This document shows positions 50,771-61,013 of a stretch of 64,000 bases of DNA, piece after piece; the stretch's first letter is position 1, and each line of letters begins with the position of its first letter. The notes beneath the pieces are model-generated. The model saw only the letters and a program-made list of their open reading frames with translations. It had not been told where the DNA came from and made no database searches. This DNA is from an uncultured Clostridia bacterium (lineage in GTDB: Bacteria > Bacillota > Clostridia > Christensenellales > Borkfalkiaceae): positions 20,026 to 84,025 of the forward strand of contig CALVHH010000007.1 of the NCBI GenBank assembly GCA_944327465.1, read 5' to 3'. The translations under genes and the position numbers were made by a program.

Positions 50771-52591
50771 TTACCCCTTGTAGTTCAAAGGCAGGCTATC
50801 CCACCTTCTCTTTAGTTCGAAGGCCGCCATCTTGGGTTCGCGATAACGGGTGAATATGCCCTTTTTATTGCCGTCACAGCGGATGAGCCCTTCGGTAGTC
50901 TGAAAATCCGCAAAATTCCACACCTGTTCGCCCATCACGCAGGGATGCTTGTCGAATACTTTGTGATAACCTTCGAGATATTCGACCTGATAATTTTCTG
51001 CCCACATTACGGAAGGCAGGCGGGTCAATCCCTGCATATTGTCTGTGCCGTATTCGGTGAACATTACAGGCTTGCCCGTCTTTTCCCACTTGTCGAGCTC
51101 GCCATCGAGCGCGTCAAACGCGTCGACAATTTCGAGTCCGCTCTTGAGATACCAGCCGTAGTAACGGTTGAGCATTATAAAGTCGCACAGATGCGTACAC
51201 TTGCAGCGGTCGGGCCGGGACTGTATTATATGTGCAAAGCTGCGGGGGCGATTTTGCACATCGAGCTCGCGGCAGCGGTCGAACAGCCTTTCAAAATAGC
51301 CGACGGCTTTGTCGGAGCCGACCGTGTCAGGCTCGTTCAAAAGGCTCCATGCGACCACGCAGGCGTGATTTTTATCGCGCGTTATCATTTCCCCGAGCTG
51401 CGAGAGATGCCGCTCTATAGTCACCGTCTGCACTATCTCCTTTTCAAAGAACGGCTCTACTTTTGCGCCCGTGGCGGCATCCACCGCGTTGCGCGTAGAG
51501 ACGAGCATTCCGACGGCGGGCAGTTCGTCTATGACGAGAAAGCCCTCCCTGTCGGCGAGCTGATAAATCTCCTCGCTGTAGGGATAGTGGCTGGTGCGGA
51601 ATGAATTTGCACCTATCCACTTCATGAGTTCAAAATCGCGCTTGATATAGGGCAGATTGAAGCCCCTGCCGCTGACGGGCGCGTCCTCGTGCTTGCCGAA
51701 GCCCTTGAAATAGACGGGGCTGCCGTTGACGAGTATGCGGTTGCCCTTTATTTCCACCGTGCGTATGCCGACTTCCAAAGGATAGCTGTCTGAAAGATTG
51801 CCATCGGAATACACCTCAAACACAAAGGTATAGAGATATGCATTGAGCGGCTGCCACAGGTGCACGCCGGATATTTCCGCCTCACCCGACACGCCCGATG
51901 CTTCGGCAACCTTTACGCCGTCCTCATCATAGACCGAAAGCCACACTTCGCCCTCACCGGAAGTTTCGACGGAATACTCCGTGACGGCTCCTCCGTCCTT
52001 TAAAACATGCTTTAAAGTTATATCGACTATTGATATCTTGGGAGTAATTACAAGTTTTACGGGACGGATGAGACCCGAATAATTGAAAAAATCAAAGTAT
52101 GGCGTCGTTACCTTTGTGCCGTCTTTTAGTACCTTATATTCGCCGCAGGGCAGAGTGGCACAGCTCAACTCGTTGTTGAGCTTTACAGCGACCGTATTTG
52201 CCTTGCCATACCGCAACACGTCGTTCAGGTTACATGTGAAGGGAAGAAATCCGCCGCAGTGTTCGCCAACTTTTTTGCCGTTTACATATACGGTTGCCTC
52301 GTGCGCGGCGGCGAAAAACCTTATATCGACATCCCTGTCTTTCCACGCGGGGTCGGCAAAAAATACTGTCGAATACCAGAAGTCTCCCGTATATTCTTTG
52401 GAATATTTATCGGTAAAAAAATCGGCAAAGCTGGCGGGCACAGGCATATCGGGCGCTGCCGCCGGCAGACCGTTGACATAGCCTTTTTTCTCGCCGTCGG
52501 AAGCCTTATCGAAGCAGAACTTCCACATTCCGGAAAGGTCGACGACCTGCCTCGTGGCTGTGTTGCGGGGATATAAGAGTTTGTTTGCCAT
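50771..52591 (-). CDS. uidA: Beta-glucuronidase, GH2
   Basis: 606 aa with sugar-binding, Ig-like and TIM-barrel domains. Acid/base E420 (WSLLNEPDT), nucleophile E513 (FTEYGTDN) and the glucuronate-specific N-x-K motif at 575-577 (GNKKGIFTRYREPK), which separates glucuronidases from beta-galactosidases. No signal peptide, so it works on imported material. It releases D-glucuronate from oligosaccharides or conjugates; gut enzymes of this family also reactivate glucuronidated drugs. Confidence 0.95.
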   Translation of the reverse strand: MANKLLYPRNTATRQVVDLSGMWKFCFDKASDGEKKGYVNGLPAAAPDMPVPASFADFFTDKYSKEYTGDFWYSTVFFADPAWKDRDVDIRFFAAAHEATVYVNGKKVGEHCGGFLPFTCNLNDVLRYGKANTVAVKLNNELSCATLPCGEYKVLKDGTKVTTPYFDFFNYSGLIRPVKLVITPKISIVDITLKHVLKDGGAVTEYSVETSGEGEVWLSVYDEDGVKVAEASGVSGEAEISGVHLWQPLNAYLYTFVFEVYSDGNLSDSYPLEVGIRTVEIKGNRILVNGSPVYFKGFGKHEDAPVSGRGFNLPYIKRDFELMKWIGANSFRTSHYPYSEEIYQLADREGFLVIDELPAVGMLVSTRNAVDAATGAKVEPFFEKEIVQTVTIERHLSQLGEMITRDKNHACVVAWSLLNEPDTVGSDKAVGYFERLFDRCRELDVQNRPRSFAHIIQSRPDRCKCTHLCDFIMLNRYYGWYLKSGLEIVDAFDALDGELDKWEKTGKPVMFTEYGTDNMQGLTRLPSVMWAENYQVEYLEGYHKVFDKHPCVMGEQVWNFADFQTTEGLIRCDGNKKGIFTRYREPKMAAFELKRRWDSLPLNYKG

Positions 52592-52609
52592 TTAAGTGAC
52601 CTCCTTTAT

Positions 52610-54349
52610 TTACCATGCGGTGTCCGGGGTGCCGCAGAAAGCGTCTACGGGAGATACGCCCGTAAACTCCTCCTCGCCGGCAAGTTTTTTTGCCAGCGCC
52701 CTTATCGTGTGTGCGTTTGAATCGTAGCAGTTTATGTAAGTTTGTACCTGCGGGACGTCGAACAGATGGAAGGGGCAATTTACCGAAATAAATATTACGG
52801 GCAGTTCGTAGACGTACCACGGCATATCTACGCTGCCCTTCGTGAGGGCGAAATCTATCCTCTGTACCACGCCGTTGCCCGGTACGTTTGCCATTTGCAA
52901 TACCAAATCATACTTTTTCTGAAATTCGCCGACGGCGCTCTTTGACGTATAAAGCTTCCCCATGATCTGCTTTACTTCTTCCTCGCCGGCGCGGGTGAGC
53001 TGCTGCAGAACGGGCGTATATATTTCCACCTCGAAGCCGCGGCTTTCAAGTTCCGACTTTAAAAGGTCGTAATAGTTCTGCTTTGCGCCGCCTATGTAGG
53101 AATTGAAGGGATTGACGCTGTCGTGATGAACGAGCAGTATCCGCCTGTATTTTTTAAGGCTCAGCGGCAGGACGCCATCTTCGTTGTGCTTTACGAGGGT
53201 AATTGCTTTATGCGAAACCTGCTCTGCAATTTTTTTGTGCGCCTCGCAGCCAATTACCGACAAATCGCGGGCAGGCTGCGGCTTATTCAGGTTCAGACGA
53301 GCCTTGTATGCAAGTATGCGGGTGACCGCCTCGTCGAGGCGTTCGTTCGATAATATACCCCGCTCAATGCCCTGTTTTACATAACCGAAATCCTCTTCGA
53401 AATCATTATAGAAAAGGAACATATCGCATCCTGCAGCTATAGAACACGGCACGATGTCCCTGCGCGCCATTCGACCCGTCATTCCGACCATATGCGACGC
53501 ATCGGAAATTATAAGACCGTTAAAGCCGAGCTGACCACGCAAAAGCCCCTTTAAAAGAGGTTTGCTTAAAGTTGCGGGCATACATTCTCCGCCGTCGGCG
53601 CGATCCTCGAAATAGTATTCATATGCGGGCAGCATTATGTGTCCGACCATGATGCCCTCGACCCCGGCGTCTATCATCTCCCTGTAGACGTAGCCGAAGG
53701 TGTTGTCCCACTCCTCGCGGGAGAGAGAATTTACCGAATTTGAAAGGTGCTGATCGCGTTCATCCACGCCGTCGCCGGGGAAATGCTTGCACACGCAGGC
53801 AACACCTTCTTTATGCGCCGCCTGCATATACGCCTTTGAATATGCCGCAACCATTTGCGCGTCCTCGCCGAAGGTGCGGGTGGCGATTATGGGATTGTGC
53901 CAGTTTTTATGAATATCGACGATCGGTGCAAACAGCGTGTTGCAGCCCACCGCCTTTGCCTCCCTGGCCGAAATCTCACCGAGGGCGCCGGCATACTCGA
54001 TATTGCCCGTTGCCGCAATTTTTGTTTCGCAGCCTATCTCTGTTCCGTCCGAGCAGGCGCCGTTGCCGCCCGCTTCGGTATTTGCGGCAATTATAGGCGG
54101 AATTTCGCTTGCCGCTTTATAACTTTCAAGCAGCGCCGAAATTGCCGCGCCGTCCTTGTTCATATAGCGCAGTCCGCCGTATTTACGCTGTGCCACAAGA
54201 CCTTTTACCGCTTCCGCGGGAACGGGGGCAGCCATATCGATGAACAGCTGCTTTATTTTGTCGTCCTGCGACATGCCGCCGAGAGTAGTTTGCACCCACT
54301 CCGCCTGCTCGTCGTCGAGGTAAAACGGTTTTGCCCTTAAATCAATCAT
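52610..54349 (-). CDS. Glycoside hydrolase family 3, N-acetylhexosaminidase (NagZ-like) type
   Basis: 579 aa. KHFPGDG at 188-194 followed by D199-x-H201 is the NagZ-type loop with the catalytic Asp-His dyad; nucleophile D283 in LIISDASHMVGM. C-terminal ~200 residues form the second GH3 domain (LLVHHDSVNPFNSYIGGAKQ). No signal peptide. Probably removes GlcNAc or a similar residue from the imported oligosaccharide; a beta-glucosidase or xylosidase activity cannot be excluded. Start ATG 54349. Confidence 0.86.
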   Translation of the reverse strand: MIDLRAKPFYLDDEQAEWVQTTLGGMSQDDKIKQLFIDMAAPVPAEAVKGLVAQRKYGGLRYMNKDGAAISALLESYKAASEIPPIIAANTEAGGNGACSDGTEIGCETKIAATGNIEYAGALGEISAREAKAVGCNTLFAPIVDIHKNWHNPIIATRTFGEDAQMVAAYSKAYMQAAHKEGVACVCKHFPGDGVDERDQHLSNSVNSLSREEWDNTFGYVYREMIDAGVEGIMVGHIMLPAYEYYFEDRADGGECMPATLSKPLLKGLLRGQLGFNGLIISDASHMVGMTGRMARRDIVPCSIAAGCDMFLFYNDFEEDFGYVKQGIERGILSNERLDEAVTRILAYKARLNLNKPQPARDLSVIGCEAHKKIAEQVSHKAITLVKHNEDGVLPLSLKKYRRILLVHHDSVNPFNSYIGGAKQNYYDLLKSELESRGFEVEIYTPVLQQLTRAGEEEVKQIMGKLYTSKSAVGEFQKKYDLVLQMANVPGNGVVQRIDFALTKGSVDMPWYVYELPVIFISVNCPFHLFDVPQVQTYINCYDSNAHTIRALAKKLAGEEEFTGVSPVDAFCGTPDTAW

Positions 54350-54363
54350 AGTATAGTATCCTC

Positions 54364-55902
54364 TCACTCCAATGTCAACATGACCACGTCGTTCGTGCGC
54401 AAAGTAAGTTCTGCAACAGTTTGTCCGCCCTCCGTTTTAAAAGGCACGCCCCGCCATTTCAAAGCCGTATCTCTCTTTATGGTTTCAACCTGCGCGGGCG
54501 TCAAAACGTCGGGCTTGCCAAGCTTTTCCCACTCCCCCTTCGGGTTGCAGTTTTGGCTGTCTATAGCCGCCATTTTAACCGACCGTGCCTTCATATTTAC
54601 TTTTACGACAACGCCGAAACATTCGTCGACAGTCGGCTTTGCGTTCTGTGCGTAGATTAAAACCTGAAGCTTATTCCCGGACTTAAAGGCGGCAATTTCC
54701 ACATCGTCTTCGGCATAAGGAAGGATGAGCCGTTCGGGATAGAGTTCTTTAAGCATTTTGAACGCCCAGAAATTGGGCTTGGGGATGCCATCTGTTGTAA
54801 CCAGTCCGAAACTGCCCACAAAGGGCTTGTTCAGACACAAAATTTCTTCAAAGATGTCAGAACAGCACCAGAACATGTAGCCGTCGGTCAGGTGCGCACT
54901 GTCGAGGCAGGTCTTTACGGCGAAGCATGCCGAATACTTTTCGTCGTGCACCGGCGCGCCGAATATCGAGCAACTGTTCCACTCTGTTATATACAGCGGT
55001 AAATCGCCCGCTTCCGCCCTCGCTTTTTTGTCGAGGGCTGTAAGCCCGCCCTTTGTCCAGCCGGCAAAATTTTCGATGTGATAAAATATATTTTTTATGC
55101 CGTCGGTCAAATCAAGTCCCTTATCCACCGTATCGTCCACAAGTTCTTTGAGGCGCGTATACGCGCTTATCGTATTACCGAAGGCGTCGCCGGGGTAGTG
55201 ATGGGTGGAGATAAAGTCGCAAGGCAGAGAATTTTTATTGCAAAAATCCACAAATTCAGGTATCCATTTGCAGGCGCTCGATGAAGGTCCGCCCACCTGA
55301 ATTCTGCCATCGACCGACTTGATTGCCTTTGCGGTGGCGGCATAAAGCGTAAAATAATCCTGCTGCGTTGCATCGAAGAATACATAGGGGAGATCGGGTT
55401 CGTTCCATACTTCAAACTTCCAGCTTTCAACCTCCTCTCTTCCGTACCTTTCGATAAGGAATTTAATGAACGCCTTTATGTATTCCGCCCACTCATTCAA
55501 ATCCTTGGGCATAGTGATATTGTTTTTATAGTGCAGCCCCGTCTTTGTGCCCGAAGCGAGCGCCGACGGCATGAAAGAGAGCTCCACAAACGGCTTCATT
55601 CCCGTTTTGAGCACATTGTCGTACACATGCGCGACTTGACGAAAATTGAGCTCTCTTATCTTTTCGGCGCCCGGGACGGGTACATAGTCCGCAAAGCTCT
55701 GAATTGTGAGCATATCGTCGTCGAATATGCCGTGGAAGCGCACGCTCTTTATGCCCAGCTCGTCGTGAACGAGCTTTATATGCTCGCATACGTCGCTGCG
55801 GTGCAGCATATAGGCGTGGTCGCAGCCCACGCCGAACTGCCACGAATAGTCGGTGGGCGCAACAGGCGCGTTTATATCTATTTCAAATAGAAATTTCTTC
55901 AT
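54364..55902 (-). CDS. Glycoside hydrolase family 39
   Basis: 512 aa. TIM-barrel with acid/base E168 (FEVWNEPDLPY) and nucleophile E307 (YITEWNSCS), and a small C-terminal beta domain. GH39 contains beta-xylosidases and alpha-L-iduronidases; with a glucuronidase and a hexosaminidase next door an uronic-acid or xylose linkage is plausible, but the choice is open. Start set at ATG 55902; neither it nor the TTG at 55911 has a good ribosome binding site. Its C-terminal paralogue without catalytic residues is in the regulator at 61242. Confidence 0.88.
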   Translation of the reverse strand: MKKFLFEIDINAPVAPTDYSWQFGVGCDHAYMLHRSDVCEHIKLVHDELGIKSVRFHGIFDDDMLTIQSFADYVPVPGAEKIRELNFRQVAHVYDNVLKTGMKPFVELSFMPSALASGTKTGLHYKNNITMPKDLNEWAEYIKAFIKFLIERYGREEVESWKFEVWNEPDLPYVFFDATQQDYFTLYAATAKAIKSVDGRIQVGGPSSSACKWIPEFVDFCNKNSLPCDFISTHHYPGDAFGNTISAYTRLKELVDDTVDKGLDLTDGIKNIFYHIENFAGWTKGGLTALDKKARAEAGDLPLYITEWNSCSIFGAPVHDEKYSACFAVKTCLDSAHLTDGYMFWCCSDIFEEILCLNKPFVGSFGLVTTDGIPKPNFWAFKMLKELYPERLILPYAEDDVEIAAFKSGNKLQVLIYAQNAKPTVDECFGVVVKVNMKARSVKMAAIDSQNCNPKGEWEKLGKPDVLTPAQVETIKRDTALKWRGVPFKTEGGQTVAELTLRTNDVVMLTLE

Positions 55903-56017
55903 TTCAGTCAATTTTAATTATAAGCTGCCGTCCTGAAAAGCAAGGAGGGACAATCGTTAAATTTTAATGACCGTCCCCTCCTACTCTTACATTTACAGAT
56001 GTCAGTGCTTAAGTTTT

Positions 56018-57058
56018 TTATGATTGCGGCGCTTTGCGCATCGTCTTATTATTTATTTTGCCGATAATGCCTTTGAAGAAGGCAATTATCTGATCCCAGA
56101 AGCCGCTGACGAATATGAATATTGCAAGGAACACCGCGTAATATATAGTGCGCATGCCGCTGAGAACGCCCATGGCTTCCAGACAGAAGTAGAGCATGGA
56201 GATGGTGAACGCGCCCACGAAGGTGCCGAGCGTGTCGTCGATAAACCTTGAAAGGAAGAGCCCGACGAGCGAAGGGATGATGTTTGAGAACAGCGTGCCC
56301 GCTGTCTGCAGGGGCGTAGTTATGACCACGAGAGTGTTCTGCGTTGCATATACCGCGCCGGCAAGCCCGAACAGCAGACCGGATATGACGTAGCAAACTA
56401 TGGTATTTGCCTTTTCGTTGATACCGATGTTGACCGCCGCTCCCTGGTTGCGGGCGAGGAGAGTGGACTGCCTGCCGACCACCGTGAACTTATCGTAGCA
56501 GAAGTAAATAATGCACGCTATGGCGAACGGCACGAGGATGAGCGGGAAGAGCCCGAGGCTCTTGTACTCTTCCATGAACATTATGTCGGGTCCGGCGTCG
56601 CCGCCCAGCACTATGCCGGGGATGGCTTCAAACAGATATGCCATGGCGAGCGATACGACCGAGATGGGAATTTTGAGCCATGAATACACGCTTGCATTGA
56701 TTACCGACAGCACTATGCCGGTGATTATCGACACGAGCATCAACACTACTATACCGCCGCTGACGGCATCTGCCACCACGCCGCCTATCGTTGCGGAGAC
56801 GACTATGAGCGCGCCGCCGCAGAAATCGAACCTGCCGAACTTGAGCTGAAAGCCTATACCGAGGGCGACAATGGTCATGTATGCCGCATCGGTAAGTATG
56901 CTCGACAGCGCCTGACCGGTAAAGATATTGAGCACGCCGTGACCGCCTATGCCGCTTATCATGAGCAGAATCAGGTAGACGAGCACCGGCAACGTCAGCG
57001 TTGCGGAAGTCTGTTTGCCCAATTTTTTCGCCGTGCTGGCTAAGTTATTCTTATTCAT
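56018..57058 (-). CDS. Ribose-type ABC transporter permease (second)
   Basis: 346 aa, ~9-10 transmembrane helices of the BPD_transp_2 (RbsC-like) family: YMTIVALGIGFQLKFGRFDF, then SVINASVYSWLKIPI and RNQGAAVNIGINEKANTIVC (the EAA-like cytoplasmic loop). It differs from the other permease at 58427, so the channel is probably a heterodimer. Encoded after the binding protein, an unusual order. Confidence 0.9.
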   Translation of the reverse strand: MNKNNLASTAKKLGKQTSATLTLPVLVYLILLMISGIGGHGVLNIFTGQALSSILTDAAYMTIVALGIGFQLKFGRFDFCGGALIVVSATIGGVVADAVSGGIVVLMLVSIITGIVLSVINASVYSWLKIPISVVSLAMAYLFEAIPGIVLGGDAGPDIMFMEEYKSLGLFPLILVPFAIACIIYFCYDKFTVVGRQSTLLARNQGAAVNIGINEKANTIVCYVISGLLFGLAGAVYATQNTLVVITTPLQTAGTLFSNIIPSLVGLFLSRFIDDTLGTFVGAFTISMLYFCLEAMGVLSGMRTIYYAVFLAIFIFVSGFWDQIIAFFKGIIGKINNKTMRKAPQS

Positions 57059-57152
57059 TTCCGCTCCCCTTTACTTTAAGGATTTTCTGTGCGCCGCCGT
57101 TTTAAGGGCGGCGCACCCGTTGGTTGTTTTGATTATGCGATCTTAGCTTGAA

Positions 57153-58370
57153 TTACTTGAGGACGTTTTCAGAAGTCCAGCTTGAAATCGTATCGACGAG
57201 CTTTTTGAATGAAGCGCCCTCTTCGCCTGCAAGCAGAGACTTTATCTCTTCAACGGAAATGAGCGAAGCCGATACGGGGTTGCCTTCGGCAAAGTTCATG
57301 CAGGAGGTGCGTGCCTTTTCAAGCTCTTCTTCGGAGGTGATGTATATATACTGACCGGAGATAAGAGTATCTTCAACATCTGCGGGCTCATCGGCATAGC
57401 TGTTGCCGCGGACGGCATTGAGCACACGGATGAGGGGATAGATTATGGTCTCCGCGGGGGTCTGGCAGAGCGTTTTGATGTACTGGGGGAATGCAGAGAT
57501 TATGTTGTCATCCCAGCCTATCTGATATATGCCGATCTCGGGAGCGGAAGTCTGCACATTGGTGAGTATCTTTTTACCGAGGGAATTGACCGCAATAACG
57601 GCTTCCACGCCCTTTGCCTTCCAGTCCTGTACGGTCGCATCGGGCACGTTCTGCATGGAGAAACCGACTTCGAGTGCGCCGTCATCTGCCGCGCCGACGC
57701 TTTCAACTATGGTAAAGTCGTCTTCATTCGCAGCGTTGTATTCTTCAACGAGCTCCTTAAACCTGTCGATAGCCGTCGCCGCTACGGGATAGGCATAGAG
57801 CGGAGCACGGCAGAGCGTTACCACTCTTGCATCCGTTTTAACTACCGCGTCGAAGAGGAATTCGCCGCGTGTGCCGCCGTCGCGAACGATGTCGCCGTCG
57901 GTGACTGCGCCGAGCATTGCATCGCTGTTGAGTATGTATTCAACATTTTCAGCCTGAGCAGAATCGGTGTTTGCAAAGGTATTTGCAAAGTCGGTCATGT
58001 ATCCCGCATAGTATGCATTGTTGGCTTCGCAGTCTTCAATTATTTTTCTGGTGGTAGCGGCGTCGACATCGACCATGGTTATTATGCCCTGGGCGCCGCC
58101 GAGAAGCTGGTTCTGATAGGTGGAGAGCGCCGCATCCGCATTGCGGTCTACAAGCGTAGTGGTGTATTCAAAGTTGAGCTCATCCTTGAGCGCATCGAGC
58201 AGGTTGCACATCGAATTGTAGTTGTTGCCGGTGGTCTGCTGAACGCCCACTACTATGCGGACCGTTTCGCTGTCTGACGGCTGGCAGGCGGTGAGCCCTA
58301 CGCCGAGACCTGCCACTGTTGCGCAAGCCAAGGTTGTGCACAATGCTCTTTTTAAAAATTTGGTTTTCAT
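57153..58370 (-). CDS. Sugar-binding lipoprotein of the ABC importer
   Basis: 405 aa. Signal-II peptide (lipobox LTAC, Cys29). Type I periplasmic binding fold: TVRIVVGVQQTTGNNYNSMC, ALLSTYQNQLLGGAQGIITM-like second strand, GVEAVIAVNSLGKKILTNVQ, QIGWDDNIISAFPQYI. Delivers the oligosaccharide to the two permeases. Located between the two permease genes. Confidence 0.9.
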   Translation of the reverse strand: MKTKFLKRALCTTLACATVAGLGVGLTACQPSDSETVRIVVGVQQTTGNNYNSMCNLLDALKDELNFEYTTTLVDRNADAALSTYQNQLLGGAQGIITMVDVDAATTRKIIEDCEANNAYYAGYMTDFANTFANTDSAQAENVEYILNSDAMLGAVTDGDIVRDGGTRGEFLFDAVVKTDARVVTLCRAPLYAYPVAATAIDRFKELVEEYNAANEDDFTIVESVGAADDGALEVGFSMQNVPDATVQDWKAKGVEAVIAVNSLGKKILTNVQTSAPEIGIYQIGWDDNIISAFPQYIKTLCQTPAETIIYPLIRVLNAVRGNSYADEPADVEDTLISGQYIYITSEEELEKARTSCMNFAEGNPVSASLISVEEIKSLLAGEEGASFKKLVDTISSWTSENVLK

Positions 58371-58426
58371 TTTTTGTACCTCGCTTATTTATTTTTATTT
58401 TACAAAGATTTTCAAATGGTTTTAAG

Positions 58427-59482
58427 TTATCTGGGAAGGAGCAATCCGGGTTTGCGGCAGGTGAGGCAGACGATTATAACAAAGATAAGCGCCCTTACAA
58501 AGAAGACATATTCCGCCGACACGCCGCAAAGGCTGAGACCGAGATTGAGAACGACATAGGTGAGCGTACCCACTACGGTGTTGAGTACCCTGCCCTTGTA
58601 GCCGCCCGAAAGGGGCATGCCGCCCATGAGGAGCATAATCATTATGTCCATCTGATAGCTGACGGAGTCGGCTTCGCCGAACGAGTCCTTTCTTGCTATC
58701 GCAAACACCGACGCCACGCAGAGAAAGAGAGCAAATATGCCATAGCACAGCACCCTGGTTTTTAACAGGTCTGCGCCCGCCTGCTGGGCAGCAAGCTTGT
58801 TTGAACCTATTGCCTTTGCCCTTTTACCAACTACCGTGTAGTTGGTGAGGTAGTATGCAATGGCAATGAGCGCCACGAGCACTATCACCCTTACCCATGT
58901 TTCGTTGAGTATATTGAGGGAGACAACGATAGCTCTTGCAGAGTAGCCGCTGTCGCCGTACAGATAAGTTGTCAGCCCGGAGAAGAGCTGCATGAGTATG
59001 ACCGAGCTCATTACGGTGGGCAGTTTTACATATGCGCCGACGAATGCGTTGAACACCGCGCAGACGAGACCGAGGACGACTATGACAATCAGCGCAAGGG
59101 GTATAGCTCCCGCAGTGCCTATGGCATTGACTATTGCAATGAATATGGTTGCAAACACCGCCACCTGATAGCCGACCGATATATCCATACTGCCCATGAG
59201 ATACACGAAGCACGCGCCAAGCGCGAGTATGAGGTATACGGTTACCTGTTCAATATATCTTTGCAGCACCGCCGCGCGCCAGAATGTTACGTTTGGTCCC
59301 CTCATTACCTGGGGCAGGAATGAGAAAACTATTAAAAGCAACACAAAGCCGCCCATAGCCACGAGGGTAAATATGTTGTCCTTTGCCCATTCCTTCCAGT
59401 TGAATGTCTTGATTTTGTGCATCGCCTTGCCGGGGAGTTCTTTGAGATCAAATTTTTTATTTTGAGAATTTTCGTTGCTCAT
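58427..59482 (-). CDS. Ribose-type ABC transporter permease (first)
   Basis: 351 aa with a ~30-residue cytoplasmic N-terminus and ~9 transmembrane helices, RbsC family: CFVYLMGSMDISVGYQVAVF, AFVGAYVKLPTVMSSVILMQ, KAIGSNKLAAQQAGADLLKT. Follows the ATPase with a 12-bp gap. Confidence 0.9.
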   Translation of the reverse strand: MSNENSQNKKFDLKELPGKAMHKIKTFNWKEWAKDNIFTLVAMGGFVLLLIVFSFLPQVMRGPNVTFWRAAVLQRYIEQVTVYLILALGACFVYLMGSMDISVGYQVAVFATIFIAIVNAIGTAGAIPLALIVIVVLGLVCAVFNAFVGAYVKLPTVMSSVILMQLFSGLTTYLYGDSGYSARAIVVSLNILNETWVRVIVLVALIAIAYYLTNYTVVGKRAKAIGSNKLAAQQAGADLLKTRVLCYGIFALFLCVASVFAIARKDSFGEADSVSYQMDIMIMLLMGGMPLSGGYKGRVLNTVVGTLTYVVLNLGLSLCGVSAEYVFFVRALIFVIIVCLTCRKPGLLLPR

Positions 59483-59494
59483 CTTATATCTCCC

Positions 59495-60991
59495 TTACAA
59501 CATGTACTCGATTATATCCGTCTCTTTGAGGTCGGGTGAACGGGTGAACTCGTGGGCGACCTTGAAGTCCTTCATGACGAGCAGCCTGTCCGACATGCCG
59601 ATAAGTTCGGTCATCTCCTCGCTTATGAGAAGAATTGCCTTGCCCTCTTTCTTCATATTGTCGATTATCTTGTACATCGCCTGCTTTACCGCCACGTCGA
59701 CGCCGCGGGTGGGGCAGTCCATTATTATTACTTCGCACCGGGCTGCCGTCCACTTTGCAAACGAAACCTTTTGCTTGTTGCCGCCCGAAAGTTTGGAGAC
59801 GTATGTCTTGGGCGAATGTGCCTTTATTGAATATCTCTTTATTTCGTCCGCGACTATCTCGTCCTCGGTTTTGGGATTGATGAACGAGAACTTTGAAAGA
59901 CGGGAGAGCGAAGGCAGCAGAATATTTTCGCGTATCGGACCTTCAAGCACCAGAGCTTCGGTATCGCGGTTCTTGCTGACGTAGCCTATGCCCAGACCGA
60001 TTGCCGCCGATGGCGACTTGACGCGCTTTCCGTTCCGCAGCACCACGCCCGAGGACACCTTTCTTGCACCGAAGCCTATCTGACCGATGAAGTGCATGCC
60101 GCAGTCCGAAAGTCCGCCGATACCAACTATTTCTCCCTTGTGAACGGTGAGGCTGAAATCCTTTATGGGACCCCATGTGACGTTTTTAAACTCGAGACCA
60201 ACCTCTTCACCCGAAGAGGGAACAAAATCTTCGCGGTAATACGTATCGCCGATGTCGCGCCCGACCATCAGCGAAGATATCTTCTTCTTTTCGAAGTCTT
60301 TTTTCTCGAGCGTGTCGATTATTTCGCCGTCGCGCAGCACGGTGACGTGCGTGCACTTGTCCATTATCTCGTCCAGATCGTGAGAGATGAACACCACCGC
60401 CTTGTTATCGGCAGCCATCTTTTTGATTATGCCGTAGAGTATCTCGCGCCCGTCGAAGGAGAGCGCCGTAGTAGTCTCATCGACGACGAGGATGTCGGGG
60501 TCCTTTTCCATAGCGCGGATTATTTCTATGAGCTTGCGCGTTTCAAAGCTGAGCGAATTTATTTTTGTACTGCCCTTAAACGCCGTGATGCCGAACTTTT
60601 TGAGCACCTCGTCCGCCGCCCTGTACATCTTGCGCATATTTATGAAACCAAACTTTGCAAACTCCTTTTCGCGACCGGCGTAGAGATTTTCGGCAACGGT
60701 GACGCCGTGAATGGTGTTCGATTCCTGCAAAATCATGGCGATGCCGCCGTTCTGGGCTTCGAGCATGGTCTTGGGTGCCCAGGGCTTTCCCTTATACAAC
60801 ATTTCGCCCGAGGTGGCCGGCTGCATTCCCGAGGCTATGGACATTATAGTCGACTTGCCCGAGCCGTTTTCGCCTATCAGCCCCCTTATCTCGCCGCGAT
60901 GCAGTTCAAAGTCGACATCCTTGAGCGCCACGGTGGGACCGAATACCTTGTGCATGTGGGATGCCTTGAAAATCAGACCCTTGTCATCCAT
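59495..60991 (-). CDS. Ribose-type ABC transporter ATP-binding protein
   Basis: 498 aa with two nucleotide-binding domains. The first has an intact Walker A (GENGSGKSTIMSIASG); the second has the degenerate P-loop (IGGLSDCGMHFIGQIGFG) usual in RbsA/MglA, but an intact signature LSGGNKQKVSFAKW. First gene of the ten-gene uronide operon, start ATG 60991 with AAAGGAGGCAAGCAAT. Confidence 0.93.
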   Translation of the reverse strand: MDDKGLIFKASHMHKVFGPTVALKDVDFELHRGEIRGLIGENGSGKSTIMSIASGMQPATSGEMLYKGKPWAPKTMLEAQNGGIAMILQESNTIHGVTVAENLYAGREKEFAKFGFINMRKMYRAADEVLKKFGITAFKGSTKINSLSFETRKLIEIIRAMEKDPDILVVDETTTALSFDGREILYGIIKKMAADNKAVVFISHDLDEIMDKCTHVTVLRDGEIIDTLEKKDFEKKKISSLMVGRDIGDTYYREDFVPSSGEEVGLEFKNVTWGPIKDFSLTVHKGEIVGIGGLSDCGMHFIGQIGFGARKVSSGVVLRNGKRVKSPSAAIGLGIGYVSKNRDTEALVLEGPIRENILLPSLSRLSKFSFINPKTEDEIVADEIKRYSIKAHSPKTYVSKLSGGNKQKVSFAKWTAARCEVIIMDCPTRGVDVAVKQAMYKIIDNMKKEGKAILLISEEMTELIGMSDRLLVMKDFKVAHEFTRSPDLKETDIIEYML

Positions 60992-61013
60992 ATTGCTTGC
61001 CTCCTTTATTATA

